Source: Terrabacter sp. MAHUQ-38 (lineage in GTDB: Bacteria > Actinomycetota > Actinomycetes > Actinomycetales > Dermatophilaceae). Taken from it: a stretch of DNA of 64,000 nucleotides. The DNA is taken from positions 468,015 through 532,014 of the forward strand of contig NZ_JACVCU010000005.1 in the NCBI RefSeq assembly GCF_014518425.1. Reading direction: 5' to 3'. The number at the start of each line of letters is the position of its first letter. Within the stretch, counting starts at the first letter, position 1. The translations under genes were made by a program, and so were the position numbers. The notes under the pieces were generated by a model. That model worked only from the letters and a program-made list of their open reading frames with translations, was not told the DNA's origin and searched no databases. Shown here in pieces: positions 45,821-55,014 of this stretch.

Positions 45821-46090
45821 TCAGACCGCCCGGCGGGCGCGGTGCCCGGGCGCCCGCTCGACGTCGTCGAGCTGGGCACGGGCTGCATTGGCGGTGGCCG
45901 TCGTGACGAGCCCGGCGGCGAGGAGCGCGGACACGGCCCGCCGCTCGGCGCGGTCCAGAGGAGCCGTGACGGCATCGACGGCGCCCCCGCTCGACCCCGG
46001 CCGCATCGGGATCGCTGTCAGCGCGGTCACCATGCATTCCGAGCAGTGGACGTCCCGCACCGGGCAGGTCTGGCAGTCGACGAGCATCAT
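45821..46090 (-). CDS. Small conserved cysteine-motif protein
   Basis: 89 residues. The N-terminus MLVDCQTCPVRDVHCSEC has four cysteines spaced CxxC-x6-CxxC, a likely zinc or Fe-S site. A helix (DRAERRAVSALLAAGLV) precedes a basic tail. Homologues with the same cysteine motif lie beside NlpC/P60 or exonuclease genes in other actinobacteria; function unknown. Two ATGs (46090, 46087) adjoin, with an AGGGTGG-like site upstream. Divergent from the exonuclease gene. A longer open frame to 46723 is antisense to that gene and not real. Confidence 0.75.
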   Translation of the reverse strand: MMLVDCQTCPVRDVHCSECMVTALTAIPMRPGSSGGAVDAVTAPLDRAERRAVSALLAAGLVTTATANAARAQLDDVERAPGHRARRAV

Positions 46091-46328
46091 CCTGTTCCAC
46101 CCTTCGTCTTCTCGTTGCGATCTGTCGAGAAAGACGCTAGGTGCGCCCACTGACACTGCCCGCGGCCTGCATGCCAGGTGCGGTTGCCGGACCGTCCCGC
46201 CGGCGTCCGTCGGCGGGAGTGCCGCCACGGCTGGCGCGACTACCGCCGTCCGCAGAGGCCTTGCAGCAGAAGGGGTCCCACCGCCGCGCCTCCGAGGCAT
46301 TGTCGGCGCAGCGGCATACCGTCGGGCC
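46091..46328. other. Divergent intergenic region between the cysteine protein and the exonuclease gene
   Basis: Holds TAGCGT (minus strand, 46134-46139) as a possible -10 for the cysteine protein; an 8-bp inverted repeat TCCCGCCG / CGGCGGGA at 46195-46218; and at the right edge CGGCATAC, an intergenic copy of the recurrent octamer, overlapping TACCGT (46317-46322), the likely -10 of the exonuclease gene, which starts six bases later. Confidence 0.5.
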
Positions 46329-48107
46329 ATGCAAGCGATCCAGGCGACGTTCGACGACCTCGGCACCCCCCTTGCCGACGTCACGTTCGTCGTCGTGGAT
46401 CTCGAGACCACGGGTGGCGCCCCCGCCCAGTGCGGCATCACCGAGATCGGCGCCGTCAAGGTTCGCGGAGGCGAGGTGCTCGGGGAGTTCCAGACCCTCG
46501 TCAACCCTGCCGAGCCCATCCCGGCGTTCATCTCCGTCCTCACCGGCATCACCGACGCGATGGTCGGTGACGCGCCGCGCATCGAGACCGCGCTGCCGGC
46601 CTTCCTCGAGTTCGCCACCGGCAGCGTCCTCGTGGCGCACAACGCCGGCTTCGACATCGGCTTCCTCAAGGCGGCCGCCGCCCGTGTCGGGGCGCCGTGG
46701 CCGGGGTTCCCCGTCCTCGACACGCTCCAGCTGGCCCGTCAGCTGGTCGTGCGCGACGAGTCGCCCAACCACCGGCTCGCCTCGCTCGCGCAGGTGTTCG
46801 GCTCCGCCACGACGCCCGACCACCGCGCGCTGCACGACGCCCGAGCGACCGTGGACGTCCTCCACGGCCTCATCGAACGGGTCGGCAACCTCGGCGTGCA
46901 GACGCTCGAGGAGCTGTCCAGCTACAGCTCCCGGGTCACACCGGCGCAGCGGCGCAAGCGGTTCCTCGCCGACCCGCTGCCGAGCGCGCCCGGGGTCTAC
47001 CTCTTCAAGGACGGCAACGACCGCGTTCTCTACGTCGGCACGAGCCGCGACATCCGCACGCGCGTGCGCACGTACTTCACGGCGTCCGAGCAACGCAGCC
47101 GGATGGCCGAGATGGTGCGCCTCGCACACGCGGTGCACCCGGTCGTGTGCCAGACCTCCCTGGAGGCGCAGGTGCGGGAGCTGCGCCTGATCGACGAGCA
47201 CAAGCCACGCTTCAACCGTCGCTCAAAGGACGGCCGCAAGACCATGTGGGTCAAGCTCACCCAGGAGCGTTTCCCCCGGCTCTCGATCGTCAAGCAGGTC
47301 CGTGACGACGGCGCACACTACATCGGGCCGTTCCGGTCGCGGGCCACCGCCCAGGCCGCCATCGATGCGGTCCACGAGGTCGTCCCCCTGCGCCAGTGCA
47401 CGGGCCGCCTCACCGGACGCGGCACCGCGTGCGCTCTGGCCGACATGGGCCGGTGCGGCGCGCCGTGCACGGGCGCGCAGTCCGAGGGCGACTACGCCAT
47501 CGTCGTCGCGGAGTGCCGCGCGATCTTCACCGGCGACGCCCGGCCCAGCGCCGAGCTGCTCCGCAACCGACTCGAGGACCTCGCGTCGCAGGAGCGCTTC
47601 GAGGACGCTGCACGCGTGCGCGACCGCTTCCTGCAGCTCGTCCGCGGTGCCGCCAGGGCCCAGCGTCTGGCTCCGCTCACCCGCTCCCCCGAGATCGTCG
47701 CCGCTCGCCGCAGCGACGTCGGCGGGTGGGAGCTCGTCACGGTCCGACACGGCCGGCTGGCCGGCACCGCCGTCAGCCCCCGCGGCGCCGACCCGATGCC
47801 CTACGTGCACGCCATGCAGGCCACCGCCGAGGTCGTGCCCGCACCGACTCCCGACCGTCCGGCAGCCCTCATCGAGGAGACCGAGATCCTGCTGCGCTGG
47901 CTCGAGGCGCCGGGCGTGCGCATCGTCGAGCTCGACGGGTCGTGGACCTGCCCGGTCGGCGGTGCAGGGTCGGTGCGCAGCGAGCTGGAGCCGGCCGTGG
48001 CCTCGGCGCACGACGTCGTCGGCTTCGACCGTGACCTGCCCGGCTCCAACCAGGCTCGACACGAGCCCGGCCGGCGACGGCGCGACGGCCTGCGCCGCGC
48101 CGGTTAG
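46329..48107 (+). CDS. DEDD 3'-5' exonuclease fused to a GIY-YIG (UvrC/Cho-like) endonuclease
   Basis: 592 residues. Residues ~15-185 are a DnaQ-like exonuclease with VVVDLETTGG, HNAGFDIGFL and HRALHDARATV (DEDDh acidic residues and His). From ~225 a GIY-YIG domain follows (PGVYLFKDGNDRVLYVGTSRDIRTRVRTYF, Arg and Tyr visible) with a UvrC-like central part including ELRLIDEHKPRFN, GRCGAPC and a UvrB-binding-like helix pair (LEDLASQERFEDAARVRDRF). It lacks UvrC's C-terminal RNase H and HhH domains, so it probably nicks DNA on one side like Cho, with exonuclease trimming. Matches Rv2191. Start appears leaderless. Confidence 0.9.
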   Translation: MQAIQATFDDLGTPLADVTFVVVDLETTGGAPAQCGITEIGAVKVRGGEVLGEFQTLVNPAEPIPAFISVLTGITDAMVGDAPRIETALPAFLEFATGSVLVAHNAGFDIGFLKAAAARVGAPWPGFPVLDTLQLARQLVVRDESPNHRLASLAQVFGSATTPDHRALHDARATVDVLHGLIERVGNLGVQTLEELSSYSSRVTPAQRRKRFLADPLPSAPGVYLFKDGNDRVLYVGTSRDIRTRVRTYFTASEQRSRMAEMVRLAHAVHPVVCQTSLEAQVRELRLIDEHKPRFNRRSKDGRKTMWVKLTQERFPRLSIVKQVRDDGAHYIGPFRSRATAQAAIDAVHEVVPLRQCTGRLTGRGTACALADMGRCGAPCTGAQSEGDYAIVVAECRAIFTGDARPSAELLRNRLEDLASQERFEDAARVRDRFLQLVRGAARAQRLAPLTRSPEIVAARRSDVGGWELVTVRHGRLAGTAVSPRGADPMPYVHAMQATAEVVPAPTPDRPAALIEETEILLRWLEAPGVRIVELDGSWTCPVGGAGSVRSELEPAVASAHDVVGFDRDLPGSNQARHEPGRRRRDGLRRAG

Positions 48108-48125
48108 CACCGGGAGCGGTGCGGC

Positions 48126-48131
48126 TAGGGT
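48126..48131 (+). promoter_or_regulatory. -10 element for the leaderless Lrp-type gene
   Basis: TAGGGT ends six bases before the GTG at 48138, without a ribosome-binding site. Confidence 0.5.
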
Positions 48132-48137
48132 GTCCTC

Positions 48138-48422
48138 GTGATCACCGCCATCGTCATGATCAGCTGCGAGGTCGACCGGATCCCCGAGGTCGCCGAGACC
48201 ATCGCCGAGATCCCTGCCGTGTCCGAGGTCTACTCCGTGACCGGCGACGCCGACCTCATCGCCATGGTGCGGGTCAAGGCGCACGACGAGTTCGCCGACG
48301 TCATCGCCGACCAGCTCAACAAGGTGGAGGGCATCGTCGGCACGTCGACGCACATCGCGTTCCGCACCTACTCGTCGCATGACCTCGAGGCGGCGTTCAG
48401 CCTCGGGCTCGAGGGCGAGTAG
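48138..48422 (+). CDS. Stand-alone Lrp/AsnC ligand-binding (RAM) domain protein
   Basis: 94 residues equal to one AsnC_trans_reg domain: AIVMISCEVDRIPEVAETIAEIPAVSEVYSVTGDADLIAMV and a C-terminal THIAFRTYSSHDLEAAF. The N-terminal HTH of full Lrp proteins is absent, as in a known class of small actinobacterial and archaeal proteins that bind amino acids and assemble into rings. The GTG follows TAGGGT by six bases. It converges with the 63-residue gene. Confidence 0.88.
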   Translation: MITAIVMISCEVDRIPEVAETIAEIPAVSEVYSVTGDADLIAMVRVKAHDEFADVIADQLNKVEGIVGTSTHIAFRTYSSHDLEAAFSLGLEGE

Positions 48423-48425
48423 TCC

Positions 48426-48617
48426 TCACCCTGCCGCCGCGTCGGTCACCCGAAGGTGCCCGACCGGGGTGTACGTCGAGTCCATGAGCTCGAGCTCCGT
48501 GCCCGCGCCGAGCTGCATCTGCTTGAGGGCACCGGCCCAGTAGCGCAGGATCCGCCCAACCTCCTCCTCGGGGCTCCCGGTGACGGCGTCCAGGTCGATG
48601 TCGATGACGAACCGCAT
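48426..48617 (-). CDS. Conserved 63-residue actinobacterial protein
   Basis: Begins MRFVIDIDLDAV and contains GRILRYWAGALKQM and DSTYTPVGHL, segments I recall from similar small proteins encoded near trpD in other actinobacteria. No function is known. Length and compact alpha/beta pattern argue for a real gene. The ATG at 48617 lies six bases after TAGCGT on the minus strand, again leaderless. Confidence 0.75.
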   Translation of the reverse strand: MRFVIDIDLDAVTGSPEEEVGRILRYWAGALKQMQLGAGTELELMDSTYTPVGHLRVTDAAAG

Positions 48618-48623
48618 CCACTC

Positions 48624-48629
48624 ACGCTA
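48624..48629 (-). promoter_or_regulatory. -10 element for the leaderless 63-residue gene
   Basis: TAGCGT on the minus strand, six bases before the ATG at 48617. Confidence 0.45.
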
Positions 48630-48686
48630 GCCCCCGGGTCCTTGGGCGGGACGTGTCCGGCGGCCCGGGGCTGCTGCCGCCAGGGG

Positions 48687-49736
48687 TCAGCGGTGGGTCG
48701 CAGCCACCCAGCGCTCGAGGAGCGCCGTCGCGGCGCCACTGTCGACGGCCTCGGCGGCGAGGTCCATCCCGGCGCGCAGGTCTCCGTCGAAGTCGGCCTC
48801 TGACGAGCCCGAGTCGGGCCGGGTGAGGGCCAGCGCGATGCCGGCGTTGAGCAGGACCGCGTCGCGGACCGCACCGGTGGCACCCGAGAACGTGTCACGG
48901 ACGACGCCGGCATTGTGTGCCGCGTCGCCGCCGCGCAGCTCCTCGATGGGGTGCAGAGCCAGCCCGAGGCGCGTCGGGTCGACCGACCGCTCGGTCACGG
49001 TGCCGCCCCGCACCCACCACACGTGGGTCGTCGTCGAGACCGTGATCTCGTCGAGGCCGTCGTCGCCTCGGAAGACGGCCGCGTCCTTGCCGCGGTCGGC
49101 GAAGACGCCCGCCAGCAGCGGGGCCATGCGGGCGTCCGCACAACCCACGGCGGCATACGTGGGCTGGGCCGGGTTGGTCAGCGGGCCCAGGAAGTTGAAC
49201 GCGGTGCCGATGCCCAGGTCACGCCGCGGCACCGCCGTGTGCCGAAACGACGGGTGGAAGGTCTGCGCGAAGCAGAAGGTGATGCCCGCCTCGTTGGCGA
49301 CCTCCACGACCCGCTCGGGCGTCAGCGACAGGTCGACACCGAGCGCCTCGAGGACGTCGGCCGATCCCGAGGACGACGACGCCGCCCGGTTGCCGTGCTT
49401 GACGAGGCGGACCCCGGCGGCCGCGACGACCATCGAGGCCATCGTCGAGATGTTGACCGTGTGTGCCCGGTCGCCGCCCGTGCCGACGATGTCGAGGCTC
49501 GGCCCGGGCACCTCGATGCGGTGCGCGTGCGCGAGCATCTGCTCGGCGAGACCACGCATCTCCTCGATGCTCTCGCCCTTGGCCCGCAGGCCGATGAGGA
49601 AGCCCGCGACCTGCGACGGGGTCGCCTCCCCGGACATGATCTGCGCCATCGCCCACTCGGCCGTCGCACGGTCGAGGTCATGACCTGCGATGAGGTCGCT
49701 GAGGAGGGCGGGCCAGGTCGTCGTCTCAGGCGCCAT
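48687..49736 (-). CDS. trpD: Anthranilate phosphoribosyltransferase
   Basis: 349 residues. The PRPP/Mg site [17 protein letters not shown], the [21 protein letters not shown] anthranilate-side motif, [30 protein letters not shown] and DGLDEITVS are all intact. It transfers ribose-5-phosphate to anthranilate in tryptophan synthesis. No other trp gene is adjacent, a solitary placement also seen in mycobacteria (Rv2192c). It begins three bases after the stop of the receiver-like gene and is probably cotranscribed with it. Confidence 0.94.
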   Translation of the reverse strand: MAPETTTWPALLSDLIAGHDLDRATAEWAMAQIMSGEATPSQVAGFLIGLRAKGESIEEMRGLAEQMLAHAHRIEVPGPSLDIVGTGGDRAHTVNISTMASMVVAAAGVRLVKHGNRAASSSSGSADVLEALGVDLSLTPERVVEVANEAGITFCFAQTFHPSFRHTAVPRRDLGIGTAFNFLGPLTNPAQPTYAAVGCADARMAPLLAGVFADRGKDAAVFRGDDGLDEITVSTTTHVWWVRGGTVTERSVDPTRLGLALHPIEELRGGDAAHNAGVVRDTFSGATGAVRDAVLLNAGIALALTRPDSGSSEADFDGDLRAGMDLAAEAVDSGAATALLERWVAATHR

Positions 49737-49739
49737 GCG

Positions 49740-50210
49740 TCAGGCCGTGGGCACGCCCGAGCGCGCGAGCGTGGCGATGGCCGACGTCAGCGCGATCGGG
49801 TCGAGCGGGTGCGGGACGGCCAGGTCGGCCTGCGACCATGCGGCGAGCCAGCTGTCCTGCGGGCGGCCGGTGAGCACGACGATCGGCGGGCACTCGAAGA
49901 TCTCGTTCTTCAGCTGGCGGGCCAGCCCGAGCCCGCCGACCTTGGCTGCCTCTCCGTCGAGCACGAGGATGTCGAAGCGCTCGGACTCGACCGAGCTGAT
50001 GACCGCGTCGGCCGTGGCGCACTCGTGCCAGCGGACCACCTCGACGTCCTTGGCGGGGCGACGCCCGACTGCGGCACGCACCGCGTCACGCGTCGTGTAG
50101 TCGTCGCTGTAGAGCAGGACGCTGACCCGCGCCACCGGCTTGGCCGACCCGGTCGCCGTCGCGACCTCCGTGGACGTGCCCTGCGTTGCGCTGTCGTTCG
50201 AGGCGGTCAT
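49740..50210 (-). CDS. Atypical response-regulator receiver protein
   Basis: 156 residues: ~28 disordered residues, then a receiver-like alpha/beta fold with [15 protein letters not shown] (acidic pair), [12 protein letters not shown] (phospho-acceptor position Asp) and PIVVLTG (Thr). The conserved Lys is missing: the equivalent segment reads AVPHPLDP, with His in its place. No output domain follows. It may be unphosphorylated or act as an adaptor. ATG at 50210 follows TAGCAT by seven bases. Similar proteins occur upstream of trpD in relatives. Confidence 0.75.
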   Translation of the reverse strand: MTASNDSATQGTSTEVATATGSAKPVARVSVLLYSDDYTTRDAVRAAVGRRPAKDVEVVRWHECATADAVISSVESERFDILVLDGEAAKVGGLGLARQLKNEIFECPPIVVLTGRPQDSWLAAWSQADLAVPHPLDPIALTSAIATLARSGVPTA

Positions 50211-50217
50211 GCCGGCG

Positions 50218-50223
50218 ATGCTA
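50218..50223 (-). promoter_or_regulatory. -10 element for the leaderless receiver-like gene
   Basis: TAGCAT on the minus strand, seven bases before the ATG at 50210. Confidence 0.4.
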
Positions 50224-50440
50224 CCGGGCTGGATCCCCCTCGCCGCACCGACCTCCCGACCCGCGGGACGAGGGGTGGGACGGTGGCTGGAGCCGGCCGT
50301 GGGAGGGTTGTCCCGGACGGCCCGGGAGCACGGCTGTTCAGGGTTCGTGTCGGAATGGTCACGAATCCTCTACTACCCGCGCGAGGAACCGCCCTGTAGC
50401 GGGGGGGTCCCTCGCACAGCCGGACAGGAATGTGGGAATA

Positions 50441-51103
50441 ATGTCCAACGTGGCGACAGCATCGGCAGTTCCTTCAAGCGCAGTAGCGACTCCGGCCCAC
50501 CACGGGCCGGCGACCCGCCCCAACATGGTTGCCGTCGGCACCATGGTGTGGCTCTCCAGCGAGCTCATGTTCTTCGCGGGTCTGTTCGCCGTCTACTTCC
50601 AGCTCCGGTCCGTCCGCGGCGACCTGTGGCAGGAGCAGACCGAGAAGCTGAACCTGCCGTTCGCGAGCGTCAACTGCCTCGTGCTCGTCGTCTCCTCCGT
50701 GTGGTGCCAGCTCGGTGTCTGGAAGGCCGAGCGGGGCCAGAAGGCCCGCACCGGCAAGCTCCTGGACATCAAGGGCTGGGGCATGCGCGAGTGGTACGTC
50801 CTGACCTACTTCTTCGGGGCCTTCTTCATCGCCGGGCAGGTCATGGAGTACGCCGAGCTCGTCCACGAGAACGTCACGCTGAGCTCTGACGCGTACGGCT
50901 CCGTCTTCTTCATGGCGACCGGCTTCCACGGCCTGCACGTCACGGGAGGCCTCATCGCGTTCCTGCTCATCATCGCCCGCACGTTCACGACCCGCCGCTA
51001 CACGCACGCCAACGCCACCGGCGCGGTCGTGACGTCGTACTACTGGCACTTCGTCGACGTCGTGTGGATCGCCCTCTTCGCCACCATCTACATCCTGCGC
51101 TGA
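50441..51103 (+). CDS. ctaE: Cytochrome c oxidase subunit III (aa3 type)
   Basis: 220 residues with five transmembrane helices: [24 protein letters not shown] opens the conserved core, [20 protein letters not shown] and [14 protein letters not shown] follow, and [15 protein letters not shown] closes it. Subunit III stabilises the proton-pumping oxidase. It heads the ctaE-qcrC-qcrA-qcrB operon, typical for the actinobacterial bcc-aa3 supercomplex. The longer frame upstream is noncoding; ATG at 50441 is chosen from the conserved length. Confidence 0.94.
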   Translation: MSNVATASAVPSSAVATPAHHGPATRPNMVAVGTMVWLSSELMFFAGLFAVYFQLRSVRGDLWQEQTEKLNLPFASVNCLVLVVSSVWCQLGVWKAERGQKARTGKLLDIKGWGMREWYVLTYFFGAFFIAGQVMEYAELVHENVTLSSDAYGSVFFMATGFHGLHVTGGLIAFLLIIARTFTTRRYTHANATGAVVTSYYWHFVDVVWIALFATIYILR

Positions 51104-51173
51104 CCCCGCGGACCCCACGCATGAGCGCGCAGCTGCACCCGACCCCCACCACCATGGACGACAGGACCCCACA

Positions 51174-51983
51174 GTGAACGCCTTGGCCGCCCGACGCCGA
51201 CACCCCGCCGCGATCGCGGTGCTGCTGCTGCTCGGCCTTCTCGTGACCGGTGGGGCCTACTCCTTCCTCGCTCCCAAGGACGCCAACGCCTCCGCGCCCA
51301 CCGCTGCGGCCGACGCCGTCGCCGAGGGCAAGGACCTCTTCATCGCCAACTGCGCCACGTGTCACGGCGTGGGCGCGCAGGGCACCAAGTCCGGCCCCTC
51401 CCTCGTGGGTGTCGGCGCCGCAGCGGTCGACTTCCAGGTCGGCACCGGCCGGATGCCGCTCGCCGGGCCCAACGTGCAAGCCCCCCAGAACAAGGTGAAG
51501 TTCGACGACGAGCAGATCGCCGCCCTGGCCGCGTTCGTCGCCTCGCTGGGCCCCGGACCGTCGGTCCCCGACGCGGAGCACACCACCGTCATCAAGCCCG
51601 GCACCGAGGAGAACAACAAGGCGATCGCCGAGGGCGGCGAGATCTTCCGCGTCAACTGCGCGATGTGCCACAACTTCGCCGGCGCCGGTGGCGCGCTGAC
51701 CCGCGGCAAGTACGCCCCGGCCCTCGAGGGCGTGACGCCGAAGCACATCTACGAGGCCATGGCCACCGGTCCCCAGTCGATGCCCGTCTTCAACGACAGC
51801 AACCTGACGCCCGAGGCGAAGCAGAAGGTCATCTCCTACCTCAAGGCTCAGGAGAACGAGACGAACGTCGGCGGCCTGACGCTCGGCAACCTCGGCCCCG
51901 TCTCCGAGGGCCTGTTCGCCTGGGTCTTCGCCCTGGGCATCCTCATCGGATGCGCCGTCTGGCTCGGCAAGAAGGCCGCATGA
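51174..51983 (+). CDS. qcrC: Cytochrome bc1 complex diheme cytochrome c subunit
   Basis: 269 residues. N-terminal signal anchor (AIAVLLLLGLLVTGGAYSFLA), two cytochrome c domains with heme-binding CATCH (~60) and CAMCH (~163), and a C-terminal transmembrane helix (GLFAWVFALGILIGCAVWLG). Its second heme domain replaces soluble cytochrome c, carrying electrons directly from bc1 to the oxidase. GTG start with AGGA seven bases upstream; 70 bases after ctaE. Confidence 0.95.
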   Translation: MNALAARRRHPAAIAVLLLLGLLVTGGAYSFLAPKDANASAPTAAADAVAEGKDLFIANCATCHGVGAQGTKSGPSLVGVGAAAVDFQVGTGRMPLAGPNVQAPQNKVKFDDEQIAALAAFVASLGPGPSVPDAEHTTVIKPGTEENNKAIAEGGEIFRVNCAMCHNFAGAGGALTRGKYAPALEGVTPKHIYEAMATGPQSMPVFNDSNLTPEAKQKVISYLKAQENETNVGGLTLGNLGPVSEGLFAWVFALGILIGCAVWLGKKAA

Positions 51984-52032
51984 CCCCGCGCTGCATCGTC
52001 CCGATCACGAACGACGACAGGACCACCACCCG

Positions 52033-53142
52033 ATGAACGACTACGAGACCACGGACCACGGGAAGAGCACCGCGCTCGTCCCGGCCTCCGGCGACGGCCA
52101 CGACCTGCTGCCCGCATCGCTGATCACGGACACCGACCAGTTCGAGAACCCGGGTCTTCCGCCTCACGTGCACCGCGCCGCGGACGACGACCCCGCAGCC
52201 GCCAAGCGCGCCGAGCGCCAGGTCGCCACGATGTTCGCCCTGTCGATGCTCGCCGCGCTCGTCTTCGTGGTCAGCTACTTCGCCGTCTCCGACGAGGCGA
52301 CGTTCTTCTTCCCGGGTATCGGCCGCGCGAAGACGCAGAACGTCATCCTCGGCCTGTCGCTCGGGTTCTCGATCTTCCTCATCGGCATCGGCGCCGTGCA
52401 CTGGGCCAAGACGCTCATGTCCGACGAGGAGATCGTCGAGGAGCGCCACCTGCAGGCGTCCACCGGTGAGCAGCGCGCCAAGGCCGTGTCCGTCGTCAAC
52501 GAGGGCGTCGACTCCACGCATCTGACCCGACGCCCGCTGCTCAAGTACTCCCTCGGCGGCGCGCTCGGCCTCTTCGCCCTCCCGCTCGGCCTCCAGGTGG
52601 CCGGCTCGCTCGGGCCCGTCACGGTCGAGGAGCTCAAGCACACGATCTGGGACCCGAAGGACAACGGCGGCAAGCCGATCCGGCTCATGCGTGACCCGGA
52701 GATGACCCCGATCCGCTTCGACGAGGTCACGACCGGCTCCGTCTTCCACGTCATGCCGGAGACGCTCCAGAAGTATCTCGACGAGGGCAAGCACGTCCTC
52801 GAGGCCAAGGCCAAGGCCGCGGTCATCCTCATCCGCCTCGACCCCGACCTGATCAAGGTGCAGAAGGCCAAGGACTGGGGCGTCGACGGCGTCGTCGCCT
52901 ACTCCAAGATCTGCACCCACGTCGGCTGCGCCGTCGGCCTGTACGAGCAGCAGACCCACCACCTGCTCTGCCCGTGCCACCAGTCGACCTTCGACCTCAC
53001 CGAGGACTGCGCAGTCATCTTCGGCCCGGCCAAGCGGCCGCTGCCGCAACTCAAGATCACCGTCGACGACGCGGGATACCTCGTCGCCCCCGAGGGCTTT
53101 GCCGAGCCCGTGGGACCGAGCTTCTGGGAGCGTGCGCGATGA
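52033..53142 (+). CDS. qcrA: Cytochrome bc1 complex Rieske iron-sulfur subunit
   Basis: 369 residues. Three transmembrane helices (two at ~65-125, one near ~170) precede the Rieske domain with CTHVGCAVG and CPCHQSTF, which supply the Cys and His ligands of the 2Fe-2S cluster. The long N-terminus and three helices are typical for actinobacterial QcrA. It passes electrons from menaquinol to cytochrome c. Its stop overlaps the qcrB ATG (ATGA). Confidence 0.95.
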   Translation: MNDYETTDHGKSTALVPASGDGHDLLPASLITDTDQFENPGLPPHVHRAADDDPAAAKRAERQVATMFALSMLAALVFVVSYFAVSDEATFFFPGIGRAKTQNVILGLSLGFSIFLIGIGAVHWAKTLMSDEEIVEERHLQASTGEQRAKAVSVVNEGVDSTHLTRRPLLKYSLGGALGLFALPLGLQVAGSLGPVTVEELKHTIWDPKDNGGKPIRLMRDPEMTPIRFDEVTTGSVFHVMPETLQKYLDEGKHVLEAKAKAAVILIRLDPDLIKVQKAKDWGVDGVVAYSKICTHVGCAVGLYEQQTHHLLCPCHQSTFDLTEDCAVIFGPAKRPLPQLKITVDDAGYLVAPEGFAEPVGPSFWERAR

Positions 53143-54899
53143 GCACCGTCAACGAAACTCGCCCCGCCGACGCACTACGCGCCGGCGACCGCCAGGCCGA
53201 CGAACGCGCGTCGGCCAGCAAGCCCCTCGGTGGTGTCGCGGGCTGGCTGGACGACCGCCTCGGCGCCGCCAAGGGCGTCTCCTTCCTCGCGAAGAAGGTC
53301 TTCCCCGACCACTGGTCGTTCATGCTCGGCGAGATCGCGATGTACTCGATGATCGTGTGCCTGCTGACCGGTGCGTTCCTGACCTTCTGGTTCATCCCGA
53401 GCGCCAGCCCGGTCGTCTACGACGGCTCGTACGTCCCCCTCCAGGGTGTGACGATGTCCGACGCCTACCGCTCGACCCTGGGGATCTCGTTCGACATCCG
53501 TGGCGGCCTGCTCATCCGGCAGATCCACCACTGGGCCGCCCTGGTGTTCATCGTGGCCGTCTTCGTGCACATGGCGCGAGTGTTCTTCACCGGCGCCTTC
53601 CGCAAGCCGCGCGAGATCAACTGGGTGTTCGGCACGATCCTGTCGATGCTCGCCTGCATCGAGGGCTTCGCCGGATACTCGCTCCCCGACGACCTGCTCT
53701 CGGGCACCGGCATCCGGGCGATGAACGGATTCGTCCAGTCGGTCCCCGTCATCGGCTCGTACATGTCGTACTTCATCTTCGGTGGCGCGTTCCCCGGTGA
53801 GGCGATCATCCCGCGCCTCTACTCCGCGCACGTGCTGCTCATCCCGGCCATCCTCGTGGGCCTCTTCACGGCCCACATCCTGCTCGTGTTCCTGCACAAG
53901 CACACGCAGTTCCCCGGCCCGGGCCGGACGAACAACAACGTCGTCGGCTACCCGCTCATGCCGGTGTACATCGCCAAGGCCGGCGGCTTCTTCTTCATCG
54001 TCTTCGGTGTCATCGCGCTCATCTCGGCGGTCGTCACCATCAACCCGATCTGGGCGTACGGCCCCTACGACCCGTCGCCCATCACGGCGGGCTCCCAGCC
54101 CGACTGGTACATGGGCTTCGCCGACGGTGCCCTGCGCCTGCTGCCCGGCTTCCTCGAGTTCGAGACGTTCGGCTTCACGTGGAGCATGAACATCTTCCCC
54201 GGCTCGATCCTGCTGCTGCCCATCATGTGGGGCATCATCGGCGCCTACCCGTTCCTGGAGGCCTGGGTCACCGGTGACAAGCGCGAGCACCACCTGCTCG
54301 ACCGCCCGCGCAACAACGCGACCCGCACCGCGATCGGTGTCGCCGGCATCACGATGTACGTCGTGCTCTTCTTCGCCGCAGGCAACGACCTCATGGCGAT
54401 CAAGCTGCACCTGTCCATCAACGACATCACCCAGTCGCTGCGCGTGCTGTTCTTCATCGGCCCGCCCATCGCGTTCTGGATCACGAAGCGGATCTGCCTC
54501 AGCCTCCAGCGGGCGGACCGCCAGAAGGTGCTCCACGGCCGCGAGACCGGCACGATCTGGCGTTACGCCGACGGTCGGTTCGAGGAGATCCACGCGCCGC
54601 TCACCCCGGAGGAGCGCTGGGTGCTCGTCCAGCACGAGTCTCTCGAGCCGCTGCAGCTCACGGCGGCCAAGGACGCCAACGGTGTCGACAGCCCGGTCGC
54701 GCGCAAGGAGCGGATCCGCGCGAAGTTCTCGAACTTCTACTTCCGTGACCGCGTCGCCCCGCCCACTCCCACGGAGCTCGAGGCCGCGCACCACGCGCAC
54801 GAGGCCCACGCCGAGCCGGCCGCCCCGCACGAGGCGATCGAGCCCGCGGGCGTCGGCCAGGAGCGGGAGACGATCAAGGCGGACCGGCAGCGCGACTGA
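53139..54899 (+). CDS. qcrB: Cytochrome bc1 complex cytochrome b subunit
   Basis: 586 residues with about eight to nine transmembrane helices. Heme b ligands are visible as His pairs: LLIRQIHHWAALVF plus FVHMARVF, and SAHVLLIPAILVG plus FTAHILLVFLHKH. The quinol site contains PDWYMGF (the PEWY-type motif reads PDWY, usual in actinobacteria). A ~100-residue hydrophilic C-terminal extension is also typical. It is the target class of Q203-like inhibitors in mycobacteria. Followed by a strong terminator. Confidence 0.95.
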   Translation: MSTVNETRPADALRAGDRQADERASASKPLGGVAGWLDDRLGAAKGVSFLAKKVFPDHWSFMLGEIAMYSMIVCLLTGAFLTFWFIPSASPVVYDGSYVPLQGVTMSDAYRSTLGISFDIRGGLLIRQIHHWAALVFIVAVFVHMARVFFTGAFRKPREINWVFGTILSMLACIEGFAGYSLPDDLLSGTGIRAMNGFVQSVPVIGSYMSYFIFGGAFPGEAIIPRLYSAHVLLIPAILVGLFTAHILLVFLHKHTQFPGPGRTNNNVVGYPLMPVYIAKAGGFFFIVFGVIALISAVVTINPIWAYGPYDPSPITAGSQPDWYMGFADGALRLLPGFLEFETFGFTWSMNIFPGSILLLPIMWGIIGAYPFLEAWVTGDKREHHLLDRPRNNATRTAIGVAGITMYVVLFFAAGNDLMAIKLHLSINDITQSLRVLFFIGPPIAFWITKRICLSLQRADRQKVLHGRETGTIWRYADGRFEEIHAPLTPEERWVLVQHESLEPLQLTAAKDANGVDSPVARKERIRAKFSNFYFRDRVAPPTPTELEAAHHAHEAHAEPAAPHEAIEPAGVGQERETIKADRQRD

Positions 54900-54931
54900 G
54901 ATCAGCCCGGGCCCACGCCCACCGCAGTGAC

Positions 54932-54967
54932 AAGAGAGGGACCGCCTGTCCGGGCGGTCCCTCTCTT
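54932..54967 (+). terminator. Intrinsic terminator of the ctaE-qcrCAB operon
   Basis: A 15-bp perfect stem (AAGAGAGGGACCGCC and its complement) with a six-base loop, 33 bases after the qcrB stop, ending in CTCTCTT. Confidence 0.88.
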
Positions 54968-55014
54968 CGTCTGCTGCGCGCGGCCGGTTCGGGTGGTCGT
55001 GACAGACTCACTGC

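Noticed and set aside
45888..46328. N-terminal extension of the exonuclease/GIY-YIG protein
   Set aside because: It overlaps the cysteine-motif gene and its sequence is low-complexity; the family starts near 46329.
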